Assembly: GCA_018873225.1 (NCBI GenBank) | Contig: JAEILZ010000006.1 | Coordinates: 1,302,001 to 1,366,000, forward strand | Length of the DNA: 64,000 nt | Origin: [Phialemoniopsis] sp. UDSM-2020 | Lineage: Eukaryota > Ascomycota > Sordariomycetes > Thyridiales > Thyridiaceae | Direction of reading: 5' to 3' | Notes under the pieces: generated by a model | The model's database searches: none | Told to the model about the DNA's origin: nothing | The model's input: only the letters and a program-made list of their open reading frames with translations | Program-made: the position numbers and the translations under genes | In this document: positions 33,821 to 43,918 of the stretch, one piece after another | Numbering within the stretch: the stretch's first letter is position 1 | Layout: each line of letters opens with the position of its first letter

Positions 33821-36253
33821 ATGTCGTCCTGGAAACGGCTAGCCGAGTTCCCTGATGTCGAAGCTAAGCTGCAGAAGCCGACCAAGAAGTCCGCATTCGA
33901 ACGACAGAGAGCCGAGGCCGAGGAGAAGAGGAAGAGGGAAGCTGCCGAGACCGAAGCGGTCTACGAAGAGTTCGTCAAGAGCTTTGATCACGACGACGAT
34001 GGCCCCGACTACAATTCGCCTCAAGGCGGCGGGCGTCCTCGCCACCGCAGCCGGTTCGAGCGCCCGGTAGTGCCGCCTATTCATGGGGGAACAGGAGGGA
34101 AAAGGCATTTTGGTATACCGTCGACTCCTTCAGGTCTCAAAAGCGGCCCTGGTAGCTTGGGACCTGCGCCGTCCAGCCTTTCCAAAAAGAGGACATTTGA
34201 CGGTTTCAAGGACCGCTCCGAGAGCAGAGGACGCCTAGGAAACGACGAGCACGAGCCGCTGTCCGTGTCCAAGGCGTTCAATACCAGTGACGATGAGGCT
34301 GAGACCACAGTGGCGGAGCGCGCCGAGGAGAAAGCTTTGGCAAGACCGACTCTGCGAATGGCCAACCTGCCCCCGGGAACGTCGCCAGCCTTTGTGAAGT
34401 CTCTCGTGGCAGCTACCCTTACGGTGGAAGACGTCAAGATATTGCCGTCTGGCGGTCCGGTTGGCCAGGCCAGGAAATCTTTGTCCGCCATCATCACTCT
34501 CTCGGCCGAGACAGCAGCCACGGATATCGACGCCACTGTGAGCGCGCTACAGAATCGGTATCTAGGCTACGGTCATTATCTTTCACTTCACAGGCATTTG
34601 TCGTCAGCTGCTATCACCGGCGGACTCGCCGATCTCCACGGACACTCGTCTACAGCCCAACCGTTCGGCGCAAAGCGTGTTGACCCGGGAACAAAGGTGC
34701 ACAGCTCCGTTCCTCATGGTCATGGAAGGGCTTTCGCGCCTCCCAGCTCGTTTGATCCTTTGATGGGAGGCGGGTTTAATCGGGCAGAGATCTTCCATGT
34801 GCCTGTTCAGCCACCCAGGGATATCAAACAGCTGAGAATGATACATAAGACGATCGAAGGCGTTCTTGAGCATGGACCGGAGTTTGAAGCGCTTCTCATG
34901 TCGAGGCCAGATGTGCAGAAGGATGAGAAATGGGCGTGGATATGGGATGCTCGAAGCGAGGGCGGCGTCTGGTATCGGTATCGCATTTGGGAAGTCATCA
35001 CCGGGTGGAAGTCGGTGCGTGGCCAGAAGCGATATATGCCACTCTTCGAGGGCAGCCATGCTTGGAAAGTCCCCGAGCAGCCACTTACCTTCGAATACAC
35101 TACTGTGGTCGACGAGTTTGTCTCCGATTCGGAGTACAACTCATCAGACGAGGAAGACTACGAGGACGAGGTCAAGAAGCAACAGGAGCCGGGCAGCACC
35201 GACCGGGAGGAGATGCTTCTCAACCCCATCGAAAAGTCAAAACTGACACACCTCCTTGCAAAACTGCCTACCAGTCTCTCGAAGCTCCGGAAAGGAGACA
35301 TTGCCCGCGTAACGGCCTTCGCCCTGACCCATACTAGCAAGGGTTCGGACGAGGTTGCGGACTTGATTGTCTCCAATCTGGAGCGGCCCTTCTCTCACAC
35401 CTTGGCGAATCCGGACTTCAAGCCCAGTGACAAGGAGAAGCCGGCCGATGGTTCACGGACCTCCACACCTCCCGCCGAGGAAAAGGCCGCGAGCGAGCGT
35501 GATACAAGCGCTTCCATGCTCGTCGCGTTGTACGTCATTAGCGACATATTAGCCTCGTCTTCGACCAGTGGAATTCGACACGCTTGGCGCTACCGGCAAT
35601 TACTCGAGGCGATCTTGAAAGACCGGAAAGTTTTTGAGGGTCTGGGTATCATGCCCGAGAAGATGGGGTGGGGTAGACTACGGGCCGAGAAGTGGAAGCG
35701 TAGTATCGGACTGGTCTTGGGCTTGTGGGAGGGCTGGTCCGTATTCCCAGTCGAGTCACAAACTTTCTTTGTCAATAGCTTCGAAAACCCACCATCTCTC
35801 AAAAAGGAAGAGGAGAAGACCACCGAGGAGGAGGCGAAGCAAGGCAAGTGGAAACCTGTGGAGGCTCTACCAGTCAGCAAGGCAGGCGAGTCTGGATTTA
35901 AGACTATCCAGGCGGACAAGGGCTCGACAAGGACTGCCGATGGCGAAGTTCCTGTAGCAACTCCCGACGCTACGGATGACGATGAGGCGTACACCGAGTA
36001 CACTGATGACGAGGAGCTTGACCTAGCGTGCTTGGAGGAGGAGGACATCGATGGAGAACCCCTCTTGGCCGGAGATCTTGAGGGACTGTCGATCGACCCT
36101 GACGTAGAGATGGGCAACGACGGAGGTCAGGTTGGTGGTGAAGTCAAGTCCGTTGGAGGCATCCAGATGTCAGCAGCCAACGTAGCGCCGACTAGAAGGC
36201 GGCCGCGAGCTGTGGACATGTTTGCCGACTCTGGCTCAGAGGATGGGAAATGA
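33821..36253 (+). CDS. U2 snRNP-associated SURP/CID splicing factor (SR140/U2SURP-like)
   Basis: Single exon, 810 aa, starting at ATG 33821 (MSSWKRLAEFPDVEAKLQ). Layout matches human U2SURP. First is an N-terminal Lys/Glu coiled segment with FERQRAEAEEKRKREA. An RRM-like domain starts near residue 175 (PTLRMANLPPGTSPAFVKSL). A SURP module follows at about 335-385 (LRMIHKTIEGVLEHGPEFEA, then KWAWIWDARSEGGVWYRYRI). A CID-like helical domain lies at about 465-655 (ISDILASSSTSGIRHAWRYR and LGLWEGWSVFP). A long acidic tail ends in RRRPRAVDMFADSGSEDGK. Such proteins join the U2 particle and influence splice-site choice. The RRM is divergent: RNP1 is not well kept. Good certainty for the family, less for exact role. 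Confidence 0.9.
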   Translation: MSSWKRLAEFPDVEAKLQKPTKKSAFERQRAEAEEKRKREAAETEAVYEEFVKSFDHDDDGPDYNSPQGGGRPRHRSRFERPVVPPIHGGTGGKRHFGIPSTPSGLKSGPGSLGPAPSSLSKKRTFDGFKDRSESRGRLGNDEHEPLSVSKAFNTSDDEAETTVAERAEEKALARPTLRMANLPPGTSPAFVKSLVAATLTVEDVKILPSGGPVGQARKSLSAIITLSAETAATDIDATVSALQNRYLGYGHYLSLHRHLSSAAITGGLADLHGHSSTAQPFGAKRVDPGTKVHSSVPHGHGRAFAPPSSFDPLMGGGFNRAEIFHVPVQPPRDIKQLRMIHKTIEGVLEHGPEFEALLMSRPDVQKDEKWAWIWDARSEGGVWYRYRIWEVITGWKSVRGQKRYMPLFEGSHAWKVPEQPLTFEYTTVVDEFVSDSEYNSSDEEDYEDEVKKQQEPGSTDREEMLLNPIEKSKLTHLLAKLPTSLSKLRKGDIARVTAFALTHTSKGSDEVADLIVSNLERPFSHTLANPDFKPSDKEKPADGSRTSTPPAEEKAASERDTSASMLVALYVISDILASSSTSGIRHAWRYRQLLEAILKDRKVFEGLGIMPEKMGWGRLRAEKWKRSIGLVLGLWEGWSVFPVESQTFFVNSFENPPSLKKEEEKTTEEEAKQGKWKPVEALPVSKAGESGFKTIQADKGSTRTADGEVPVATPDATDDDEAYTEYTDDEELDLACLEEEDIDGEPLLAGDLEGLSIDPDVEMGNDGGQVGGEVKSVGGIQMSAANVAPTRRRPRAVDMFADSGSEDGK

Positions 36254-38877
36254 CGTGCCCATGTGTGTATCCTATCAGTAGGAAGTGGATTTTTCCTGAT
36301 CTGGTAAAGCAAGTACCTTATGTAAATCAAAGAAAAGAGTGATACCCCATCCCCCTGACAGGTGGCCCGTCCACGAGCTTTTGTTTCAACTACGCAATTA
36401 GCGCTGTTTGACGTCTTTGTTTCACGCCTTACACGAGCCCCACATAGAAACAAGTTCGGTTGACATCTCATCATTCTTTTGATCAAAAGTCTTTTGTGCC
36501 ACGTTGCTTGAGTGGAATTACGTGAATATTGAGAATGTAAAGTTTGGTCTTCCCCACCGGTACCTTGCAAAGTAAGAAGCAGGCTCGTGGTAATTGCCAC
36601 AATAACCTGAGATAGACAGGAGTTTAAGATGTGTCAACTTTGCACATGCAGACCGGAAGACTGGTACGCTGTGGTTGTGGCTACCTCATTGGGGCACGTC
36701 ATCTTGTCTTGGAAATACAGAGTGTGGTTGAGCTTGACGGCAAAGGTCTCGGAGTCGAGTGTAAACTGAGCTATCGGCCAATTGCTGTTTGGCTGTCCGG
36801 GAACTATGTAAGAAGGGGCTAGGCTTGACTCCCGACCTCCTTGTCACGAACCGAAGTTCCAAGTGGGAAGGTTATTCCAGCGCCCGAACATCGAAAAGAA
36901 GGTGTACTAGGTCTTGGTCGTGGTGAAACTACACGTCGCCGAGGAAATACCTATCTCGTACAGAAACCACGGTACGGACAAGTCACGAGTTTTCCATGAC
37001 CCGGAGTGGCCACTGGAAGAGTTGGCATTACATCACCTTTGACGAGCTGAGTAGAGCTTGCCTCGCCAAGGAAGTTGGCGAGCAGCCGTCTGAACTGAAT
37101 GAACACGGGACGAGGCCCGGGCGAGGGGTCGCGCCTCGATGGCAGCGGCGGGTATGCAGAAATGGCATGGCAGGGAACAGGTGAGTTTATGTTCAGAAGT
37201 CTAGTTGATTAGTCCACCCGTGTCCATGGTGTGTGGCCACCCCCCGTGCGCCCCCATGCTGGAGGAGGCTCGTTGTTTCTTCAAGCCAGCTCTATCACCA
37301 ATAGGGCAAAACTCCCGCCGAGCTGGTTGGCATTGTCGGCGTAGCGTGAGACTGTGTGTCTGGGTCAAAGCGAGAAAAACGTGAAGAAAGGGACGTCCCT
37401 TGGTCGCTCCCCCCCGCCGAAGCGCACATCCGCCGTGGTGGTTTCCACTTTACGGGCCCGACCGGCCAATGGAAACTTGCTCAAGCGAACCTCCAACTAC
37501 GACCCGGCGACCCACCGAGGATTCCGCCCATTCAGACGTCCCATCTTACATCTGACCCTGATGCAAAATCTCCCAGAAAGCAACAATCAAATCATATCGC
37601 CTGAGAAGCAAATCGGAGCTAGAGCTGGTCCTGGTGCTCGTGCTCTTTGATCTGCCTCGCTCGATTCTTATCCTCTCTCTTCGTCATCCATTGCCCCTCA
37701 CTCACCTTCTCCCGGTCGCATTTTCTCTCTCCGCTCAGGAGCCTCCGTCAAAGATCCGTGATAGTACCGGCTGCATGATATCAGTCTCCGGCATCAGCTG
37801 CGCCATTGCCCCGTGGAAAGCTCACCCCGGGATCGACGAAATAAACTTCTCCTCATCCATGGTACGGCGCCGGCGTCTTGTCGGCACGTGAGGGGAGTTT
37901 CTCCGGTGCTAGAGCGACTCTCTGGTCTTACCGAACCCATTTCGAAAGTTCTGGATTGCTTGCGCCTGGACCTTGTTGGGCTACGTCGTCTGAGCATTTC
38001 ATTGGGAAAGACATTCGGCTCCCCAACCAAAGAGGACAAGCACGCGAACCACTCAAAGCTTGTCTGGGTCACCAAGCCTCGTGCGAGTGCCTCGCGTGAC
38101 AACACGACCAGGTCACAACCTAACTGCCGTCCCGCCAAAAAGAATTGCGAAGTCCCGTTATCATTTGACTATTGTCGAAAGTCATCTCTCGACCCTCGGG
38201 TAGTTCTGGTACTCTGTGCCCACATGCCCCAGCCTTGGCCTGAAAGAATCTCCGTTCCATCAAAGATTTCCCCTTCCGTGGGTTTCATGAACGTCTTATA
38301 TTCGGTTGCTCGGAACTTTTCCACATTCTTGTCCACCGGACCATTGTTACCCTTCGTTGGATTGACCACATCACCAAGAAAGTATTTTAAAAGGGGATAT
38401 AAAACACTCATTTCCCCACCTCATGTCCGTGAGAAGGACTTCCCTCCTCTCATAGATTCTCAACATTCGCGGAACCGAGTACGAAACCAGTGAGAAGCTT
38501 TCGAGGCTCGAGGAGGAGGTGCATGCAGGCTTCAACTCCTGCAGTGTGGTGGTGTCTGAACCATCGATCCGACGCGGTCACTTCCATCATAACAACACCA
38601 AGACCGACAGTCTTTACGAAACAATAGCGTGAGTGCTTGTACGCTGGGGCCCAGCCATCTTGCCCACAGTCCCTTTAAACCTCTCCATGTCGCCTGATCT
38701 TGCGTAGAGATCTTTTCCTCGACTTCTCACCAGAGCAAATTAAGAGCGCATAGAAGGTTAATAGACCTCGGCCTGCTGACAAGGACTACTTTTAGGCTTG
38801 TGGTCAACCTAGGTTAGCACCTACTGAGCTCGGGCTCGCGAAGACGGCATTCCCGAGCAGAAGCGAAATCGAGCAAG
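36254..38877. other. intergenic, long region upstream of copper regulator
   Basis: This 2.6 kb holds no supportable gene. The longest open frame (plus 37813-38493, 226 codons) begins with GTG, shows no known motif and reads as low-information sequence. The 3' part is likely promoter and 5' leader of the copper regulator. Confidence 0.5.
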
Positions 38878-40794
38878 ATGCCCATCATCAACGGGGCGAA
38901 GATGGCCTGGTAAGTCACTTCACCCTATCTGCCCTGAGTTCGCAGATTTCGCGCCGCCTCACTTCGTTTTCCAAGGTAGACTCTTCACTGGGATGACCAA
39001 GTAAGAGTTGCTGTCGTGGATAATCTCTCGATCTGCCTCATCAGCTAGGTCAGAGCCTGTGTACTGATCTCAATTCTCCACGATAGCGAGCCATGCATCC
39101 GAGGCCATCGATCTACCAAATGCAACCACGCTAAGGAGAGGGTGATGGTCGCCGTGCGGAAACCAGGCCGACCCTTGAGCGTTTGCCCTCACGGGGGCCA
39201 AGGCAAAACGTGCCACTGCGGAGGCATCACAGCGGCCATCCCAAAGACGCAGAAATGCTGCTGTAAATCGAGTGGCGCTCAAGACGATAGTCCAGTGATC
39301 AAAGCAGAGAACCCTGATGCCCAGAACCCAACATCACCCAACCGACGTCCATTCTCGATATCCAAGACAGCCACCAGGCCATCGGCATCGGTCAAGATAG
39401 ACCCTTCAGTATTCAGCAGGATTGACCCCTCACAGATGAACATCCATACCTCCAATCTCTTGGGAGATTTTGCCTCGCCCATGGACCCGCAGCACTTTGC
39501 GTTACAACAAGCTGGAATGCAGGCTCCAGTGGCCATGGCTTCACCGATTGACTTTGGCATGCCCTACCCCTACAACCCGGGCCCACTGATGGGACCCCCT
39601 CAGCCTCTCCAGCCTGGCTTCACTATGAACGGCGCGTCAGACGCAGCGCGGGACCCTGGTGTGCCTGTGGCCGGTTCGGTAACACCATCACCGGCGTCCA
39701 CTGAGAGCAGGACACTCTGTGCACCTTCGCCAGTCAACGGCACGAATCGGTCCACGATCTCCGCAACTAGCTCAATACCGAGCACACCCACTTTCACAAA
39801 TGGCGGTAGTTGTTGCAGCACGGCCAACGACACTACGCCCAGTGCCATCGACTCGCCGGGTAGACGCACGATGCGCTATCCACGTGGTCAACCTGCTGCG
39901 TCTCCATTGCAGTACAACGGTAATTACAGTATAGCGCCAGGTTCCAATAGCAATCCAATTCCTCCATCTTACGACCCGGCTAACGTTGGATACTATCAAC
40001 CTCTTTACCAGCCGCCAGGCCCGGCCATCTACTCCTACCCGCCCCATCTTGGGACTTACAATTCACCTCTCCAGCCGGATCAGTGGAGGCAGATGACGAT
40101 TACTATGGCGAGCTACAACCAGACGAACGGGACGCCTACTGGGGTTCACTCTAACCCAGCATCCTTTGAGCCCCCGAGCCCTTCGGCCCCACCGGGAATG
40201 ACCCACGAGTGCAGCTGCGGTGACAAATGCCAGTGTCTAGGATGCCCGGCTCATCCGTATAATGAAGCGACCACCAATTACGTACGATCAGCCGCGCAAA
40301 TGCAAAACATGGCAATAGGAAGCTCGCAGCTCGAGTATACTCACGTCTCTTCCACCTCCTCCACGTCCCCCTCCGCCGCCGCCGCCGGTCTTCGCAACGG
40401 CCATGAGACAAGTGACATGGGCGCTCTCTTTAACGGCAGTGGTGGGGGTGCGGGCGAAGTGCCCACCACCCCTGTCGACGGGACGCCCTCACCCAGGCAG
40501 GTGCAGACCCCCTCGGACGCCTCCGAGGACCAGGTCCCGATCTCAGCGGAGGGCTTCCTCTTCGTTAGGTACCCGGTTTATGGGGGCGACCCTTGCTTTG
40601 GGGACATCATGGTCTGTCCCTGCGGCGATGACTGCTCATGCGTTGGTTGCTTGACGCATGGGAAATCATCCGGCGCGGCCGAGGCTACAGCCGAGGCGGA
40701 GATCGAGGCGGAGATCGAGGCGGAGATCGAGGCGCGGGAACGTACGAAACACGAGGATGCCGATGCCGCTGGTTGTTGCTCGAGTGGACAATAA
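38878..40794 (+). CDS. copper-fist transcription factor, Mac1/Cuf1/GRISEA type
   Basis: Copper-responsive activator of high-affinity copper uptake genes. Exons are 38878-38909 and 39087-40794, about 579 aa. The first exon encodes only MPIINGAKMAC; the intron splits the first zinc Cys codon. The copper-fist domain (residues 1-60) has CEPCIRGHRSTKCNHA (zinc ligands C-X2-C-X8-C-X-H) and KPGRPLSVCPH, the RGRP-like minor-groove element, then CHCGGITAAIPK. The middle is Pro/Ser/Asn-rich. Two C-terminal cysteine clusters follow, CSCGDKCQCLGCPAH near residue 385 and CPCGDDCSCVGCLTH near 520, each CXCX4CXCX2CX2H. This is the Cu(I)-sensing motif of Mac1-class factors, which are active when copper is scarce. 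The tail repeats EAEIEAEIEAEIEAR and ends with GCCSSGQ. Confidence 0.95.
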
Positions 40795-42086
40795 GCGGAT
40801 CATGCTCACGGAGCCGGAGGTCAAGGTTCTTTTGGCCTTTCTGGTAGAAGGACACGGGGTGGATGTATGGGTGTATCAGTATTGGTTTTCTTGGAGAGCG
40901 TTGTGGTTTGAAAGTCCCAAACAGGGATGCTGTTAGGGATGATAGGTAGGCTTCATGCGAGTAATGAGATTTCAAGCGATACCACCATGGTCCCCAGTGC
41001 TCTTCCACCCGACTTGTGATTGTAGATGGTTCGAATTGTTCTCCAAGCTCATGATCTATATACGGGACATGAACAGAGACTAAGGTGCTCAAGTCGTATG
41101 CTGCAACGGTGACCGCGCTCAGCTTCGGGATTGACCCCCGTACACCATTTGCCTAGGAGGTTTTAGCGCGGGTGTGGTACCATCTGCTGCCGGCTGCTCT
41201 TTGGAGGTCCCGGGACTTTGGAACAGCCCTGGGGTCTAATTTATCCAGCACATTCACGACGACACTGGCACATGGAGGGAACGGGATGGATGTCACCCTT
41301 GGCACATGGTGCAGAGCACACGTGCGACCTCTTTTATTTGTTGTGTAAGTGGCATGTAGTCCATTTCAAAGATTGTACCCCAGAAAATTAGCGGCCCGCA
41401 GCAGCTGTAGCAGCGGACGGCACGGACCTGCATATTTGTTTGCTTTGCTTTTCTCATATTTATGAAACCGTCTTGCCGTGACGATGACACGCGTGCATCA
41501 AACATATCGTTGGCAGAGATTCTGTATTGTTCGTGCTGCTTTCCGTGTTTTGTAGGCATTAGTAGTCGCCATTGTGATGGATACAGCGTGGGAAGTTTGA
41601 AGGATTGAAGGAATATCAACTCTTGTTACGGCTTAGTCTTGTAAGAGATGTTCCTCGCATCATTAACTTAAATCTGCATGAAGTGGAAAGCAGAAAGCTT
41701 CACTAAGGCAATGTGCGGGCTGGGCTGGAGGTCAGTATTCTTCACTCCGGCATTGTGTAACAGGGACCAGGCTTCTAGAAAGATCCACCCTACAGGCATT
41801 GCTCTGCCGAACATTTCTTATCTTAGCGCTAATTCCTGTGTTTAATTCCGTCATGACAGGGCCCCATTGGCTTCCTTCCAATAACTCATCTTCACCTTCA
41901 TCTCTTGCGCATCAGCGTCAGTCAACAAGACGGATTTTGTCTGCCTTTCCATGATTGCGAACTTACTTTATCCTCCCCAACTGAGTATATACGACGTAAC
42001 TCTGCTTTCCTAAGTACAGAGCATCACTAAGCTGGCCCGCAGCTCTTGGAAGTCTTCAACGTTGCGCAAACATCTAGAGTTCCTAG
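40795..42086. other. intergenic
   Basis: This 1.3 kb follows the copper regulator and precedes the RS-rich gene on the same strand. Only short frames without motifs (longest minus 41619-41293). It should contain the RS-rich gene promoter. Confidence 0.55.
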
Positions 42087-43310
42087 ATGGAAGGAGCTGC
42101 AGAGATGTCACGCTCACGAGACCGCTCCGCAACGCAGGACCTCGGGTCTGTAGATGATAGACGAGAACATAGGACCAGGTCAAGATCACCTGATCGGTCA
42201 CATCACTCCAAAGGTTCGCGCACTGGCGATAGGCACAGCCGACACCGGGACTACCGCAGCCGCGAGGAGCGCCATGAGAGAAGTCATCGCGGAGGGCCAG
42301 AGAAGTCCAGACAAGATTCGGAACGCAAGCACAAACACAGTGAAGACCACAAGCGCCGGCGCCGGCGCTCGCACTCTTCAGCTGGGTCACATGCGCGGCA
42401 GGCTTCTGCCGCCGCGACCTTACCTTTTGACGCGCGGACCCTCTCGCGATGGGACTACGCCGCCTTTGAGCCGCTGTTTGCGCATTACCTCGGCATCCAG
42501 AAGCAGATGTATCTTGGGGACCTCGATGACCGCGAGGTTAAGGGCCGGTGGAAGAGCTTCGTGGGCAAGTGGAACCGCGGCGAGCTGGCGGAGGGCTGGT
42601 ACGACCCCGAGATGTTTGCTAGAGCGAAGGAGCTTGCCTCCGAGAACGGAGTCGGCGCTCCCCGGAACATTGCCGGTCGAAATGGTGACGCGGAGCAGAT
42701 TTTGACGCCGCCTCTGAGCGGCAAGCACACCGACAGGAGAGATACACACAACGGGGACGAGGATGGCAAGTCCGGGGACGACGACAACGACGACGAATGG
42801 GGCCCAACATTACCCGGCGCAGCAACATCTCACTCGTCCCGACACGGCCCCGCCATCCCCAGCATGCAAGACCTCCAGGTCCGGCGTGAGCAGGACGAGG
42901 AAGACCGCCTCGCGCAGGTCGACGCGCTGCGCCTAGCACGCAAGGCTGACCGCACCGAGCAGAAGGAGCGCCTAGACGAGCTCGTGCCGCGCGCAGACGC
43001 CGGTACGCGCGAGCGGAGGCTCGAGAAGCGCGCGGCCGTCAACGACAAGATGCGCGCGTTCCGCGAGGGGTCGCCCACGGGCGGGGCCGCGGTTGACGAC
43101 TCGGAGCTCATGGGCGACGGCGGCGGGATCGAGGAGCAGAAGAAGGCGGTGGCTGCCGCCGCAAGGAGGCGCACGGAGCGCGAGGTGCGGCGGGAAGAGG
43201 CGGAGAGGGCGCGGGCCGAGGAGCGCGAGGAGAGGATGCGCGAGTATCGCGAACGGGAGGAGGCGACGGTTGATAAGTTGAGGGAGTTAGCGAGGGCGAG
43301 GTTTGGGTGA
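42087..43310 (+). CDS. RS-rich nuclear protein, putative splicing/RNA-processing factor
   Basis: Single exon, 407 aa from ATG 42087 (an ATG at 42105, giving MSRSRDRS, is an alternative start). The first 110 residues are Arg/Ser/His/Lys-rich with SR dipeptides (RTRSRSPDRSHHS, KRRRRRSHSS). A short conserved globular block follows: LSRWDYAAFEPLFAHYLGIQ, then LDDREVKGRWKSFVGKWNRG and ELAEGWYDPE. The C-terminal half is a charged coiled coil ending ATVDKLRELARARFG. In fungal genomes this family is often labelled HEL117, but I see no helicase motifs (no Walker A or DEAD box), so that name would mislead. The middle DGKSGDDDNDDEWGPTLPG segment is acidic. RNA-processing role is inferred from the RS domain. 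Confidence 0.8.
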   Translation: MEGAAEMSRSRDRSATQDLGSVDDRREHRTRSRSPDRSHHSKGSRTGDRHSRHRDYRSREERHERSHRGGPEKSRQDSERKHKHSEDHKRRRRRSHSSAGSHARQASAAATLPFDARTLSRWDYAAFEPLFAHYLGIQKQMYLGDLDDREVKGRWKSFVGKWNRGELAEGWYDPEMFARAKELASENGVGAPRNIAGRNGDAEQILTPPLSGKHTDRRDTHNGDEDGKSGDDDNDDEWGPTLPGAATSHSSRHGPAIPSMQDLQVRREQDEEDRLAQVDALRLARKADRTEQKERLDELVPRADAGTRERRLEKRAAVNDKMRAFREGSPTGGAAVDDSELMGDGGGIEEQKKAVAAAARRRTEREVRREEAERARAEEREERMREYREREEATVDKLRELARARFG

Positions 43311-43918
43311 AGTTTGGGGGAAAGATGCGAGGTTTGCGTTAGGGTATTTGTTACAAAGTGTCCTTGGTAACAAGGGAATTGTGAAACTTAATGATGAATT
43401 AGATCATGGGACTCTACTTGTAGGTTTGATCCTGTGTCACGGTGTTGCTTGCTTGTCACAACTCCTCTCTGAGATCCCCACCAAGGACCTGCACTCGGCT
43501 TGCTTGCAACTTCAATATTTTTTCGGGTTCGTCCTATGAATTGCCCGTCTCACTCAGAACTCAGATTTCTTTCGAGACAGGATCTTCTTGTTCGCTAGAA
43601 GGAGATTTCTAATCTTTGGGTATAAATATCTATCCTTCCTCTCCTCTCTCCTTTTCCTTCTTCTCTCAGCCACAAACTTTCCTCCACCGTTCCTCATCAG
43701 CCGATCAACAACACTTCACAACACCATCAGATCCGGGGGAACAAATTTCACTTCTTCTTTCTCTCTTTCTCTCTTTCTCTCTTTCTCTCTTTCTCTCTTT
43801 CTCTCTTTCTCTCTTTCTCTCTTTCTCTCTTTCTCTCTTTCTCTCTTTCTCTCTTTCTCTCTTTCTCTCTTTCTTTTTCTCTTATATATATACAACATAA
43901 AATCAAAAGAAACCTCCA
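43311..43918. promoter_or_regulatory. promoter and CT-repeat leader of the decayed gene
   Basis: Contains TATAAATA at 43621-43628, inside a 14-nt string also present before the F-box-like gene. A C/T-rich stretch follows, then the (TTTCTCTC)n array and a TATATATATA run (about 43883-43892) shortly before the ATG at 43919. Confidence 0.5.
43758..43869 (+). repeat. (TTTCTCTC)14 octanucleotide microsatellite
   Basis: About fourteen perfect copies of an 8-nt CT unit (112 nt), pure pyrimidine on the plus strand, ending 49 nt before the ATG of the decayed gene. It could form H-DNA and is likely to vary in length between isolates. Low-complexity frames across it are not genes. Confidence 0.92.

Noticed and set aside
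37813..38493. 226-codon open frame on the plus strand
   Set aside because: Begins with GTG, shows no domain and lies in the leader region of the copper regulator.
38500..38560. Possible tRNA T-arm (GCAGG ... CCTGC around a TTCAACT loop)
   Set aside because: The loop is eight bases, and no matching acceptor, D or anticodon arm is visible around it.
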